Shown: positions 44,408-52,203 of the stretch, in pieces | Layout of the letters: each line of letters starts with the position of its first letter | Numbering within the stretch: position 1 is the stretch's first letter | From: Gallionellales bacterium 39-52-133 | Lineage (GTDB): Bacteria; Pseudomonadota; Gammaproteobacteria; Burkholderiales; Gallionellaceae | NCBI GenBank assembly: GCA_002278935.1 | Contig: NCJL01000009.1 | Coordinates: forward strand, 62,001 to 126,000 | Direction of reading: 5' to 3' | DNA: 64,000 bases | Position numbers and translations under genes: made by a program | Notes under the pieces: generated by a model | Seen by the model: the letters and a program-made list of their open reading frames with translations, nothing else | What the model was told of the DNA's origin: nothing | The model's database searches: none

Positions 44408-45342
44408 AAACTGAATTGTGGGAACAAAAACGGCTAGGCACAAAACCTCGAAAATCATGGCAAGAAGCTGTTGTGCGCTATGTTGAAGAGAAAGCCGGAA
44501 AAACGACACTCGATGCTGATATGTCGCACTTGCGCTGGCTAGATCAACATCTGTCCAGTAAATACTTGGATGAAATCAACAAAGATTTAATTGCTGAAAT
44601 TACCAAGGTCAGGAAATTGCAATACAGCATTCCTCGCGAGAAGGGACCGGATCGAATTATTAATCCGAAACCAGCAACGGTTAACAGGACATTGGAAATT
44701 ATTCGATGTGTGCTGCGACTCGCAAGGGATGAATGGGAGTGGATTGATCACATCCCGTCAGTGAAATTGCTTAAGGAGCCTACTCGGCGCGTATCGTGGA
44801 TCACGCGCGAAAAAGCTGAGAACCTTCTAAAAGCGTTGCCATTTCATCTGTCGGAAATGATGCGGTTTTCACTTGAGACTGGTTTGCGCCGAGCCAATGT
44901 GACGCACATTGAGTGGGAGCAAATCGATCTTGACCGCCATACAGCCTGGATTCACCCAGATCAGGCCAAGGCCGGCGAACCCATACCTGTACCGCTTTCT
45001 GATACTGCTGTTGCGATTCTCAAAAGATGGAAAGGTATACACGATAAATACGTGTTCACCTATGAAGGTAAACCGGTAACACAAACGGCAACCAAAACGT
45101 GGCGCAAAGCCTGTGCAGCAGTTGGACTGACAAACTTCCGCTGGCATGATCTGCGTCACACCTGGGCCAGCTGGCACGCTCAGGATGGCACTCCGCTTCA
45201 TGTACTGCAGGAACTGGGGGGATGGCATAGTGCGGAGATGGTGAGGCGGTATGCTCACCTCTCCACGGTTCATTTGGCTGATTATGTGAACCGTCGCCAA
45301 GCGTTAAGTGACATTTCGGTGACACAAAAGAAAATGGGCTAA
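44281..45342 (+). CDS. Tyrosine-type integrase adjacent to tRNA-Arg
   Basis: 353 residues from ATG 44281, which has AAAGGAGG about 7 nt upstream. The N-terminal Arm-like segment (FRRKNSTIWWIDITINGNRIQQTTG) is followed by a core-binding domain and the catalytic domain: Arg in LETGLRRANV, HDLRHTWASWH, LGGWHSAEMVRRYAH with the nucleophile Tyr in RRYAH. The gene ends 28 bp from the 3' end of tRNA-Arg, so it most likely inserted the island by recombination at that tRNA. All catalytic residues are intact. Confidence 0.93.
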   Translation: MPLFRRKNSTIWWIDITINGNRIQQTTGTENKQQAQELHDRLKTELWEQKRLGTKPRKSWQEAVVRYVEEKAGKTTLDADMSHLRWLDQHLSSKYLDEINKDLIAEITKVRKLQYSIPREKGPDRIINPKPATVNRTLEIIRCVLRLARDEWEWIDHIPSVKLLKEPTRRVSWITREKAENLLKALPFHLSEMMRFSLETGLRRANVTHIEWEQIDLDRHTAWIHPDQAKAGEPIPVPLSDTAVAILKRWKGIHDKYVFTYEGKPVTQTATKTWRKACAAVGLTNFRWHDLRHTWASWHAQDGTPLHVLQELGGWHSAEMVRRYAHLSTVHLADYVNRRQALSDISVTQKKMG

Positions 45343-45371
45343 GTCATTTCTGACCTAACCCATTGAAAACA

Positions 45372-45394
45372 TGGTGCGCCCGGAGCGATTCGAA
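45372..45394. other. Probable attachment site at the tRNA-Arg 3' end
   Basis: The island side meets the tRNA in its T-arm/acceptor end (TGGTGCGCCCGGAGCGATT and following bases on the plus strand). Integrases in this position normally recombine within the last 15-50 bp of the tRNA. A second copy is not seen by eye in the window, so the far end of the island probably lies to the left of base 1. Confidence 0.5.
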
Positions 45395-45448
45395 CGCCCG
45401 ACCCCTTGGTTCGTAGCCAAGTACTCTATCCATCTGAGCTACGGGCGC
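45372..45448 (-). tRNA. tRNA-Arg (ACG)
   Basis: Acceptor arms GCGCCCG (45448-45442) and CGGGCGC (45382-45376), D-loop AGCTCAGATGGATAGAG, anticodon stem-loop CTTGGCT-ACG-AACCAAG with anticodon ACG, T-loop TTCGAATC, discriminator A and an encoded CCA at 45374-45372. It reads Arg CGN codons after A-to-I editing. Confidence 0.96.
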
Positions 45449-45492
45449 ATACAACTACTACTACTACTACTTAAAAACTTGCAAATCTGAGC

Positions 45493-45583
<91 letters not shown>

Positions 45584-45633
45584 GAAAGAGCCGCGCATGT
45601 TACTGATTTGCGGCTCTGCCGTCAAATGATTTT

Positions 45634-46866
45634 TTAGACGTTTTCCTGATCCAGATCGAAAGCTTTGTGCAGCACGCGCACTGCCAGCTCCAGATACTTC
45701 TCGTCTATCACAACCGAGATTTTGATTTCCGAGGTGGAGATCATCTGGATGTTGATACCTTCCTCTGCCAGGGTTCTGAACATCTTGCTGGCGATACCCA
45801 CGTGCGAGCGCATGCCGATACCCACCACTGACACCTTGGCGGTTTTGTTGTCGCCAATCACGTCCTTGGCACCGATATGGGGCTGTACCGTGTTTTTGAG
45901 GATACCCATCGCCTTCGCAAACTCATTGCGATGCACGGTAAATGAAAAATCGGTTGTGCCGGCCACACCAACGTTCTGGATGATGATGTCCACGTCGATA
46001 TTGGCTTCGCTGATCGGGCCAAGTATCTGATAGGCAATACCGGGTTTGTCCGGCACGCCTATTACGGTAATTTTGGCTTCATCGCGGTTGAAGGCTATGC
46101 CTGAAATAATCGCCTGTTCCATTGTATTATCTTCCTCAAACGTAATCAGCGTGCCCTCGCCCTCTTCTTCGAAGCTGGACAGCACGCGCAACTTAACTTT
46201 GTATTTTCCGGCAAACTCTACCGAACGGATTTGCAGCACTTTGGAGCCCAGACTGGCCATCTCCAGCATTTCTTCGAAGGTAATGCTCTTCAGGCGGCGT
46301 GCCTCGGGCACCATGCGCGGATCGGTGGTGTACACCCCGTCCACATCGGTGTAAATCTGGCATTCATCGGCATTCAGCGCTGCCGCAATCGCCACGCCGG
46401 TGGTATCCGAGCCGCCGCGCCCCAGAGTGGTAATGTTACCCACTTCGTCCATACCCTGGAAACCGGCCACCACCAGCACATAATCATTGGCGAGATCCGT
46501 GCGTATATTTTCTTCGTCTATGCTGAGTATGCGTGCTTTGGTAAAAGCACTGTCCGTCAGAATTTTCACCTGCGCGCCGGTGTAGCTTTTGGCTTTCAGT
46601 CCTTCGTTTTTCAACGCCATGGACAGCAAACCTATGGTCACCTGCTCGCCGGTTGAAATCACCACATCCATCTCGCGAGGATCAGGGTCGGCCTGAATTT
46701 CCCTGGCCAGGGCAACCAGACGGTTGGTTTCTCCGCTCATTGCGGAAACCACCACAACGACCTGATGCCCTTGGGCCTTGTATTTGGCAACGCGCCTGGC
46801 CACATTTTTAATGCGTTCCGGGCTGCCTACCGAAGTGCCGCCGTATTTTTGAACAATCAATGCCAC
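45634..46866 (-). CDS. lysC: Aspartate kinase
   Basis: 410 residues, usual length for the family. It phosphorylates aspartate in the first step of Lys/Thr/Met synthesis. The N-terminus KYGGTSVGSPERI carries the substrate/ATP site; other marks are VSAMSGETNRL, TLGRGGSDTTGVAIAA and TDVDGVYTTDPR. The C-terminal pair of ACT domains (ITVIGVPDKPGIAYQI, VSVVGIGMRSHVGIASKMF) gives feedback control by lysine and threonine. A weak stem (45587-45594 with 45610-45617, AGAGCCGC/GCGGCTCT) follows the stop. It marks the return to core chromosome. Confidence 0.97.
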   Translation of the reverse strand: MALIVQKYGGTSVGSPERIKNVARRVAKYKAQGHQVVVVVSAMSGETNRLVALAREIQADPDPREMDVVISTGEQVTIGLLSMALKNEGLKAKSYTGAQVKILTDSAFTKARILSIDEENIRTDLANDYVLVVAGFQGMDEVGNITTLGRGGSDTTGVAIAAALNADECQIYTDVDGVYTTDPRMVPEARRLKSITFEEMLEMASLGSKVLQIRSVEFAGKYKVKLRVLSSFEEEGEGTLITFEEDNTMEQAIISGIAFNRDEAKITVIGVPDKPGIAYQILGPISEANIDVDIIIQNVGVAGTTDFSFTVHRNEFAKAMGILKNTVQPHIGAKDVIGDNKTAKVSVVGIGMRSHVGIASKMFRTLAEEGINIQMISTSEIKISVVIDEKYLELAVRVLHKAFDLDQENV

Positions 46867-47059
46867 GATATGCCTGCCAGTATTTTACAAAATGGGCAGC
46901 ATTCTATCCTATATAAGATAAAAATGAGAACCCAACTTAAATTGAAAAATTTTATTGAAGGAAACAGCCTGAAACATGACGAAACGTCAGTGCTTGTGCG
47001 CAGGGCAAATCACTCACCTCACCGTTGAATGAATCAATATAGAACTTATGCCAGACAGA

Positions 47060-48496
47060 TTACCTGCTCATTGCTGGCTCATAATATTGATAATTGTTCC
47101 CGCCCTGCACCTTTGCACTATACAAGGCAGTGTCGGCATTTTTGAGCAACACCGTCACCTCATCACCGTCATTGGGAGAAATGCTGATACCTATGCTGGC
47201 CTTTACATGCAATTCGATGTTATCCATAAAAACAGGCCGCTCCAGCGCCTTGACCATCCGTTCGGCAATTTGCGCAGGGATCGCGATATCATCAATATTG
47301 ATTAAAATGACAACAAACTCATCGCCACCCAGCCTGGACAATGTATCACCCTCACGAATGCTATAAGAAAGGCGGGCCGCAACCTCTTTCAGCACATTAT
47401 CCCGTGCTGCAAGACCATGTTTATCGTCAATTTCGTTCAGGTAATCCAGATCAATAAAGAGCACTGCCATTAGAGAATTGCCACGTTTGGACTGAGCCAG
47501 CGCATGCTGCAGCCTGTCATACAACAAGCTTCTGTTGGCCAGCCCGGTAAGCTCATCATAATAGGCGAGCTCCTTTAATCTTTGCTTCATTGCTTCCTGA
47601 TTTGAAATGTCGGAAAAAATGCCGATATAGCAATCAACTTCGCCATCGTTTTTTCTGATTACCTTGATATTGGCCCACTCCTGGAATACTTCGCCATTTT
47701 TGCGCTTATTCCAGATTTCTCCCTGCCAGCCATCATTTTCTTTAAATGAGGCGTTCATTTCCCGATAAAACGCTTCGTCATGATGCCCGGACTTCAGTAG
47801 TGCCGGCGTATAGCCGATGATTTCGTCACTGTTATAGCCGGTTGATTTTAAAAACGCCGGATTTACCGCAATAATGCGCTGCTGCGCATCGGTCAACATA
47901 ATACCTTCAAGGGTATTTTCCAATACCTTGGAGGTTAAGCGCAGCTTCAGTTCGGCGATCCGGTGCTCTGTGACCTCGACAAAGGCCATGCGGCAGGCAT
48001 CGACTTTACCGCTTATTGATTGTGCAGCCACTCTGGCGGCCTGAACCTTGATGGATTTTCCATCCGGTAATTCAAGCTCGAATTCACTGCTTGCAATACC
48101 CTTGCTGGATACGCAATCACGCAAATATGCCAAAAAATTGCTGCGATTGTGCCGCGCAATATAATTAACAAATGATTCGCCAAGTAAACCGGGCTTCTCC
48201 CTTCCCAGCAAACTCGCACCTGCCAGATTCAAATCATGAATCGTGCCATGCGCATCAAAAGTAAAATATGCAAGCGGGGCAAAATCATAAAGGTCAGTGT
48301 AGCGATCACGTGTTTCTTCAAGCTCATGTTGAGTTTCGCGCAACTCGCGATTTTGCAGTTCCAGCTCCATCTGATAAACCTGAAGCTCGTGCAACATGCG
48401 CATAAAAACAGTTTCACTTGCAGTCTCAATCCTGGCTCTCAATGCCTTAATTTCTTCCCGCAGTTTATTATTGCTAAAATTATCGTAGGCATTCAT
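47060..48496 (-). CDS. PAS-PAS diguanylate cyclase (GGDEF)
   Basis: 478 residues from ATG 48496 (GGGAGG upstream). A coiled-coil start (NNKLREEIKALRARIETASETVFMRMLHELQVYQMELELQN) leads into a PAS domain (DLYDFAPLAYFTFDAHGTIHDLNLAG), a second PAS (LENTLEGIMLTDAQQRIIAVNPAFLKSTGY) with a PAC segment, and a GGDEF domain with intact RLGGDEF. An RxxD product-inhibition site (REGD) stands five residues before GGDEF. It makes c-di-GMP and should be feedback-inhibited. No membrane helix or signal peptide is seen, so it acts in the cytoplasm. The N-terminal module is shared with the histidine kinase at 52204. Confidence 0.92.
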   Translation of the reverse strand: MNAYDNFSNNKLREEIKALRARIETASETVFMRMLHELQVYQMELELQNRELRETQHELEETRDRYTDLYDFAPLAYFTFDAHGTIHDLNLAGASLLGREKPGLLGESFVNYIARHNRSNFLAYLRDCVSSKGIASSEFELELPDGKSIKVQAARVAAQSISGKVDACRMAFVEVTEHRIAELKLRLTSKVLENTLEGIMLTDAQQRIIAVNPAFLKSTGYNSDEIIGYTPALLKSGHHDEAFYREMNASFKENDGWQGEIWNKRKNGEVFQEWANIKVIRKNDGEVDCYIGIFSDISNQEAMKQRLKELAYYDELTGLANRSLLYDRLQHALAQSKRGNSLMAVLFIDLDYLNEIDDKHGLAARDNVLKEVAARLSYSIREGDTLSRLGGDEFVVILINIDDIAIPAQIAERMVKALERPVFMDNIELHVKASIGISISPNDGDEVTVLLKNADTALYSAKVQGGNNYQYYEPAMSR

Positions 48497-48538
48497 GCTG
48501 AACCTCCCGCCAACTTGCATAATCATCCTTCAACCTCT

Positions 48539-48748
48539 TTATTTATGACGTGAGGTATCTGTGGGCGCAACATTTTTAGGTAACGTATTCTGGGATTCGA
48601 GCAATTCCCAGCGAAAGGAAGAGGAAACATGTTCCAGCACTCTTTCAACCTCATCCGCGCGTGCGGCATCAGCGGGTACAGGCGGTTTAGGCGCCGCAAC
48701 TGATTTGCCGCTGTCGCCCTTGTACTTGCCGTGTCCATTCCCCATCAT
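48539..48748 (-). CDS. Hypothetical small protein
   Basis: 69 residues from the first of two ATGs at 48748, preceded by GGGAG. The Gly/Lys-rich start (MMGNGHGKYKGDSGKS) is followed by a Pro/Ala linker and a helical segment (ADEVERVLEHVSSSFRWELLES). It lies 42 nt upstream of the diguanylate cyclase on the same strand. I do not recognise a family. Confidence 0.55.
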   Translation of the reverse strand: MMGNGHGKYKGDSGKSVAAPKPPVPADAARADEVERVLEHVSSSFRWELLESQNTLPKNVAPTDTSRHK

Positions 48749-48783
48749 ATTTCTCCCTGAAATGCTCTTTGCAAATGCTTGAA

Positions 48784-48990
48784 CTAGCGCAACCACACGG
48801 CCCTGAGTTTTTGGCAGCTTGCACGCCACTCGCAATCTTCGCTACAGGCATACCGTTTGTCGGTCAAATAACAAGCTTCATTGCCGCGCTGCTTTTGAAT
48901 TTCCCTGATCAGGAATTTTTGCGTTGGCATGTCGCCAAGTTGATGCAGCCCAATTTCACACGCCAATGACTGCAGTGCTTCGATATTCAT
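48784..48990 (-). CDS. Small SAP-like protein with Cys motif
   Basis: 68 residues from ATG 48990 (AGGAAAG upstream); an ATG at 49020 without a ribosome site is in frame. The N-terminal helices (IEALQSLACEIGLHQLGDMPTQKFLIREIQKQRG) are SAP/Rho-N-like. The C-terminus has C-x8-C-x3-C-x-W-R-x2-C (CYLTDKRYACSEDCEWRASC), which may bind a metal. It is a diverged paralogue of the protein at 50866-51060. Nucleic-acid binding is inferred from the SAP-like fold. Confidence 0.7.
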   Translation of the reverse strand: MNIEALQSLACEIGLHQLGDMPTQKFLIREIQKQRGNEACYLTDKRYACSEDCEWRASCQKLRAVWLR

Positions 48991-49021
48991 TGCATCTTTC
49001 CTGTTCAGAATATTGCGCATA

Positions 49022-49522
49022 TCAATGCTCCCATTCAACGCGCAACAAATTTTGCCCAGGATTATAGTGATACTCAAGATTTCCCCGGTAAGCATGATGC
49101 AAGGCCTCGCCTATGCCCCGGGCAAGATGTATATCAGTGGTCGTCACCAATACCTCATCTCCCCTGGCTTCAACCGCCATAATGCGTTTCAGCGGATGCT
49201 CGCTCCTTTCGCGCTTTTCCTCGTTATGCACGAGATTCATGATTTCATCGTGATGAGCCTGAAAAAAATCACCCTTAAGTGTCAGGAATCCCGCCGGAAA
49301 ATGGTCATGCACGCGATGGCAAGCCGGACATGTTGCCGAATGCGCGCCTTCGGGCACCCTGAGCCACTGCCAGCGCCCCTGATGGAAAACAGCGCCGCAT
49401 TGCGGGCAAACGCTGGGCTCCGGAAGTTTGCCCCCGGCCTTGTATGCATCGTGCTCTTTCTCCTGCCACATTTGATCCTGGCGAATAATATGAAAACCTG
49501 CTTGCTGGTATTTTCCACTCAC
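49022..49522 (-). CDS. BCAM0308-family zinc-ribbon protein
   Basis: 166 residues, cytoplasmic. A zinc-ribbon (VCPQCGAVFHQGRWQW...ATCPACHRVHDHFPAG) is followed by an alpha/beta segment (FFQAHHDEIMNLVHNEEKRERSEHPLKRIMAVEARGDEVLVTTTDIHLARGIGEALHHAYRGNL). This matches the BCAM0308 family as I remember it, common in beta-proteobacteria and of unknown function, sometimes with translation- or stress-linked neighbours. It lies upstream of the SAP-like gene. Confidence 0.8.
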   Translation of the reverse strand: MSGKYQQAGFHIIRQDQMWQEKEHDAYKAGGKLPEPSVCPQCGAVFHQGRWQWLRVPEGAHSATCPACHRVHDHFPAGFLTLKGDFFQAHHDEIMNLVHNEEKRERSEHPLKRIMAVEARGDEVLVTTTDIHLARGIGEALHHAYRGNLEYHYNPGQNLLRVEWEH

Positions 49523-49630
49523 GATAATTCCCTGTTTAAATAAACAAGATTCTTTATTTCCTGACGTTTAAACCAGTCTAACCAATTCGGCATAGCTCTG
49601 ATTCAGCGCCGCAAAATTTGCGAACACTTC

Positions 49631-49870
49631 TCACTCGCTCGATAGTCCAACCGGACCCTTTGTGGGCTCGACGGGTCTTGTGCTTCTGGCAGAATTGTCA
49701 GATTTTTTATTTTTGGGCAGTGTCGCAGAAAGTGAGACTTCCTTGCCATCCCCAAAAATCTGAGCAAAATCGCGTCCCAATTCACCCATGATATCGGCAT
49801 TGCGGGAAGCTTCCTTTCTTGCCAGAGCCTGTTTTTTTTCACGTCTCTGCCGATCAAGTTTCCAGTCCAT
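49631..49870 (-). CDS. Hypothetical small basic protein
   Basis: 79 residues with AGGAG 6-8 nt before ATG 49870. The start is highly charged (MDWKLDRQRREKKQALARKEASRNADIMGELGRDF) and the rest polar (SLSATLPKNKKSD...). There are no membrane helices or recognised domain. An overlapping frame at 49603-49914 lacks a ribosome site and is not taken. Confidence 0.6.
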   Translation of the reverse strand: MDWKLDRQRREKKQALARKEASRNADIMGELGRDFAQIFGDGKEVSLSATLPKNKKSDNSARSTRPVEPTKGPVGLSSE

Positions 49871-49931
49871 ATCACTCTCCTATTATTAATTTTTACAAGG
49901 CATACAAGCAGCACAAGGAAACTTCACTGCC

Positions 49932-50368
49932 TTATGAAACGGTTATTGATTTTTTGCTTCCGCCAGCTTTCTTTGGCATGTTCAATTCAAGCACGCCATC
50001 GGAATATTTGGCCTGAACCTTATCCGAATCCACCTCATTGGCCAGCGTAAAACTGCGCTCCACCCTGCCAAAATACCGTTCACTGCGTATGACACTTTCA
50101 CCTTCCTTTTCTTCCCTTTCACTTCCGCGCTAATGGAAACCAGGTTGCCGTCAATCGACACATGAATATCATTTTTATTCACACCGGGAATTTCCGCCAT
50201 AACCAGATAAGAACCATTGGCCTCAGTCACATCCATTTTCATCTGCGGTTCGGGCTGAAAAGCTCGCGTAAATGGTCGCACGCCCAAGCCCTTGAAAAAA
50301 TCGTTCACATCCAGCAATGGTTCAAACCGGGCCAGATTCAGAGGGTCAACACGGGTCATATTTGCCAT
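49932..50368 (-). pseudogene. Hsp20/alpha-crystallin small heat-shock protein, one-base frameshift
   Basis: Starts at ATG 50368 (AAAGGAA upstream) and reads MANMTRVDPLNLARFEPLLDVNDFF, then the alpha-crystallin domain (MKMDVTEANGSYLVMAEIPGVNKNDIHVSIDGNLVSISAEVK). At 50117-50119 an A-run on the minus strand is one base short. After the shift the expected sequence continues in another frame: EEKEGESVIRSERYFGRVERSFTLANEVD...YSDGVLELNMPKKAGG, with stop at 49932. All sequence needed for a chaperone is present, so this is either a very recent mutation or a homopolymer error. Hsp20 proteins hold unfolded proteins under stress. Confidence 0.88.
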
Positions 50369-50424
50369 GATCAATTCCTTTAAATAGATTCATAAAATTA
50401 AACTGCCAAGCGCCTGTCTTTCGG

Positions 50425-50826
50425 CTAATACTCTTTATTCACTGCCTTCCTGAACTGCTCAATGGCAGCGGTCACTTCAACTTTCATTTCTTTCCATTTT
50501 TCGTCAATTTCCATACGCAGGCCGGCAAGCTTCTCTTCAACATTTTTATGCTTCTGTTCGAGCTCCGAAATATGCTGCGTCAACTTTGCCCTAGCCGCGC
50601 CTGTTGCCTCCATTGCTTTCTTCCTGATTTCCGTCACCCTGGCATCCAATGTGTCAATCTCATTCTGCGCCTGACTGATAAACGCCTCGCGCTCCAATCT
50701 GGACTGAAGTGCGGCATCAGCCTGATCTGCAGATTCAACCCTGGGTATATTTCTTTCCTCCTTCTGTTCACAAGCGGTGAAGGCAAACAACAATCCAAAC
50801 ATCAGCAATGGCAGCAATCTATTCAT
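50425..50826 (-). CDS. Predicted coiled-coil lipoprotein
   Basis: 133 residues from ATG 50826. The signal peptide MNRLLPLLMFGLLFAFTAC ends in a lipobox (FTAC), so the mature protein starts with a lipid-modified Cys. The body is one long coiled coil (LQSRLEREAFISQAQNEIDTLDARVTEIRKKAMEATGAARAKLTQHISELEQK...) with an EQFRKAV end. It resembles the sll1863-type stress-response proteins in pattern, though I am not certain of this. It sits among other stress-linked genes. Confidence 0.7.
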   Translation of the reverse strand: MNRLLPLLMFGLLFAFTACEQKEERNIPRVESADQADAALQSRLEREAFISQAQNEIDTLDARVTEIRKKAMEATGAARAKLTQHISELEQKHKNVEEKLAGLRMEIDEKWKEMKVEVTAAIEQFRKAVNKEY

Positions 50827-50865
50827 AACTGGACTCCCGGAACAACTGGCATACAACAACGAACT

Positions 50866-51060
50866 TTAGCCTTTTGATGCTTCAAAACAATCCTCACGCC
50901 ACATGCAATTTGATTGATCACATACACCATCATAAGCAGTGCCGTAACAATCAAAATTTCCTTCTTCCCGCTGCAGGGTGTGAATAATGTCTAGCTTGGA
51001 CAAACCAGCCGGATCAATTTTATGGCTCTTGGCAATGGCGCGAATATCCTGCATATTCAT
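50866..51060 (-). CDS. Small SAP-domain protein
   Basis: 64 residues with GAGGAG before ATG 51060. The SAP-like helices (IRAIAKSHKIDPAGLSKLDIIHTLQREEG) are followed by NFDCYGTAYDGVCDQSNCMWREDCFEA, with four Cys in the order C-x8-C-x3-C-x-W-R-x2-C. Homologues occur widely in proteobacteria next to stress genes and probably bind nucleic acid. It is paralogous to 48784-48990. Confidence 0.8.
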   Translation of the reverse strand: MNMQDIRAIAKSHKIDPAGLSKLDIIHTLQREEGNFDCYGTAYDGVCDQSNCMWREDCFEASKG

Positions 51061-51500
51061 GGAAACTCTCCTCTAACAAATTGTAGTTTTAATCAATTCT
51101 GTTATGGATGTTAATGAAAAATGCGAAACTGATGAATAAGTGAATTGCCTAATCAGCACTAAGGAAAATCCTTATTCTGATTTTTATTCGATATGGTTTG
51201 TGACTGGGAATCGGGCTGCACTGATCTCCATATTGATGACGACTTAATGAGGTATTCCTTAAGCTGAAAACAGCAGTGCTAGCCACAGATTGCCGAAATG
51301 ATAGGCAAGGAGCCGGAGTAATATGCGTATTAATCCGGCTTATGCACCGCATGTTGCTTGAGTGTTACTGGAATATTGCGATGGCTGGTATTTTCGCCGC
51401 ACGCAAGCACGGGAAGACTAGACCCGGGGAGCAGCGGGCAAGTTGGTTGATAAAAATATTGAATAAAATCAAATACTTAAGTATATGGCCTGGGAGAAGG
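51061..51500. other. Intergenic region, promoter side of the stress cluster
   Basis: 440 bp between the SAP gene and the response-regulator stop. It is AT-rich near 51061-51180. I see no gene; a plus-strand frame at 51276-51551 lacks a ribosome site and runs antisense into the regulator. It should hold the promoter of the minus-strand SAP-lipoprotein series. Confidence 0.5.
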
Positions 51501-52151
51501 TCAGGGCTCAATCACATTACACAGAATGGCCAGTCGCACCAACTGGCTTGAGTTGCTCAAACCCAGCTTCTTCATGATGTTGGTGTGATGCACACCAACA
51601 GTCTTCGCGCTTATGGAAAGTTTGCTTGCAATATCCGCAACCGAATTTCCTTCTGCCAGCATTTTAAACAACTGAAACTCACGAGTGGATAACACGCGCA
51701 CAGGATCAGCCGCGTTGTCAGATAACTTATGCTGCGCAAGACTGGTGACATGCTCGGCGTCAATATACATTCTGCCGCAGGCCACTTGCTGCACGGCCTG
51801 CACCATTTGCCCCATGCCGCTTTGTTTGGTCAGGTAGCCAAGCGCACCCGCCTCCAGCGCGCGCTGTATCATGATTTCATTGCCGTGCATGCTGAAAATC
51901 AGTATGCGTGCTTTTTCATCATAGGCCTTGATACGGCGTATGGTTTCGAGGCCGCCTATGCCGGGCATATTAATATCCAGCACCACCACATCGGGCGTGT
52001 GCCTGCGGTACAAATCATAAGCAGCCTCGCCGCTATCCGCCTCGGCCAGTACCTTGATATTGTCCGTCTGTTCCAGCAGACGGCGATATCCATCGCGCAC
52101 CACGGGATGGTCATCCACCAGAATCACCGAAATAGTCTGTTCAAGCGCCAT
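51501..52151 (-). CDS. NarL/LuxR-type response regulator
   Basis: 216 residues. The receiver domain has the acidic pair DD in VILVDDHPVVRDGYRRLLE, the phospho-acceptor Asp in VVVLDINMPG, and the conserved Thr/Ser and Lys (IFSMHG, YLTKQSG). The LuxR helix-turn-helix is at the C-terminus (LSTREFQLFKMLAEGNSVADIASKLSISAKTVGVHHTNIMKKLGL). It is the output partner of the histidine kinase just upstream, 52 nt away on the same strand. Confidence 0.93.
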   Translation of the reverse strand: MALEQTISVILVDDHPVVRDGYRRLLEQTDNIKVLAEADSGEAAYDLYRRHTPDVVVLDINMPGIGGLETIRRIKAYDEKARILIFSMHGNEIMIQRALEAGALGYLTKQSGMGQMVQAVQQVACGRMYIDAEHVTSLAQHKLSDNAADPVRVLSTREFQLFKMLAEGNSVADIASKLSISAKTVGVHHTNIMKKLGLSNSSQLVRLAILCNVIEP

Positions 52152-52203
52152 AGACCTTCCTTATGTCCGATTATTAAAACAAAACTTAAGCCTGCATTCC
52201 CTG

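Noticed and set aside
45372..45394. Search for a second copy of the tRNA-Arg 3' end as the other att site
   Set aside because: Reading the window by eye gave no second copy; it probably lies outside.
45587..45617. Stem after lysC as a strong terminator
   Set aside because: The 8-bp arms are present, but the loop is long and there is no T-tract, so it is mentioned only under lysC.
49603..49914. 103-codon minus-strand frame overlapping 49631-49870
   Set aside because: The overlapping 79-codon frame has the ribosome site and a consistent start; the longer one has none.
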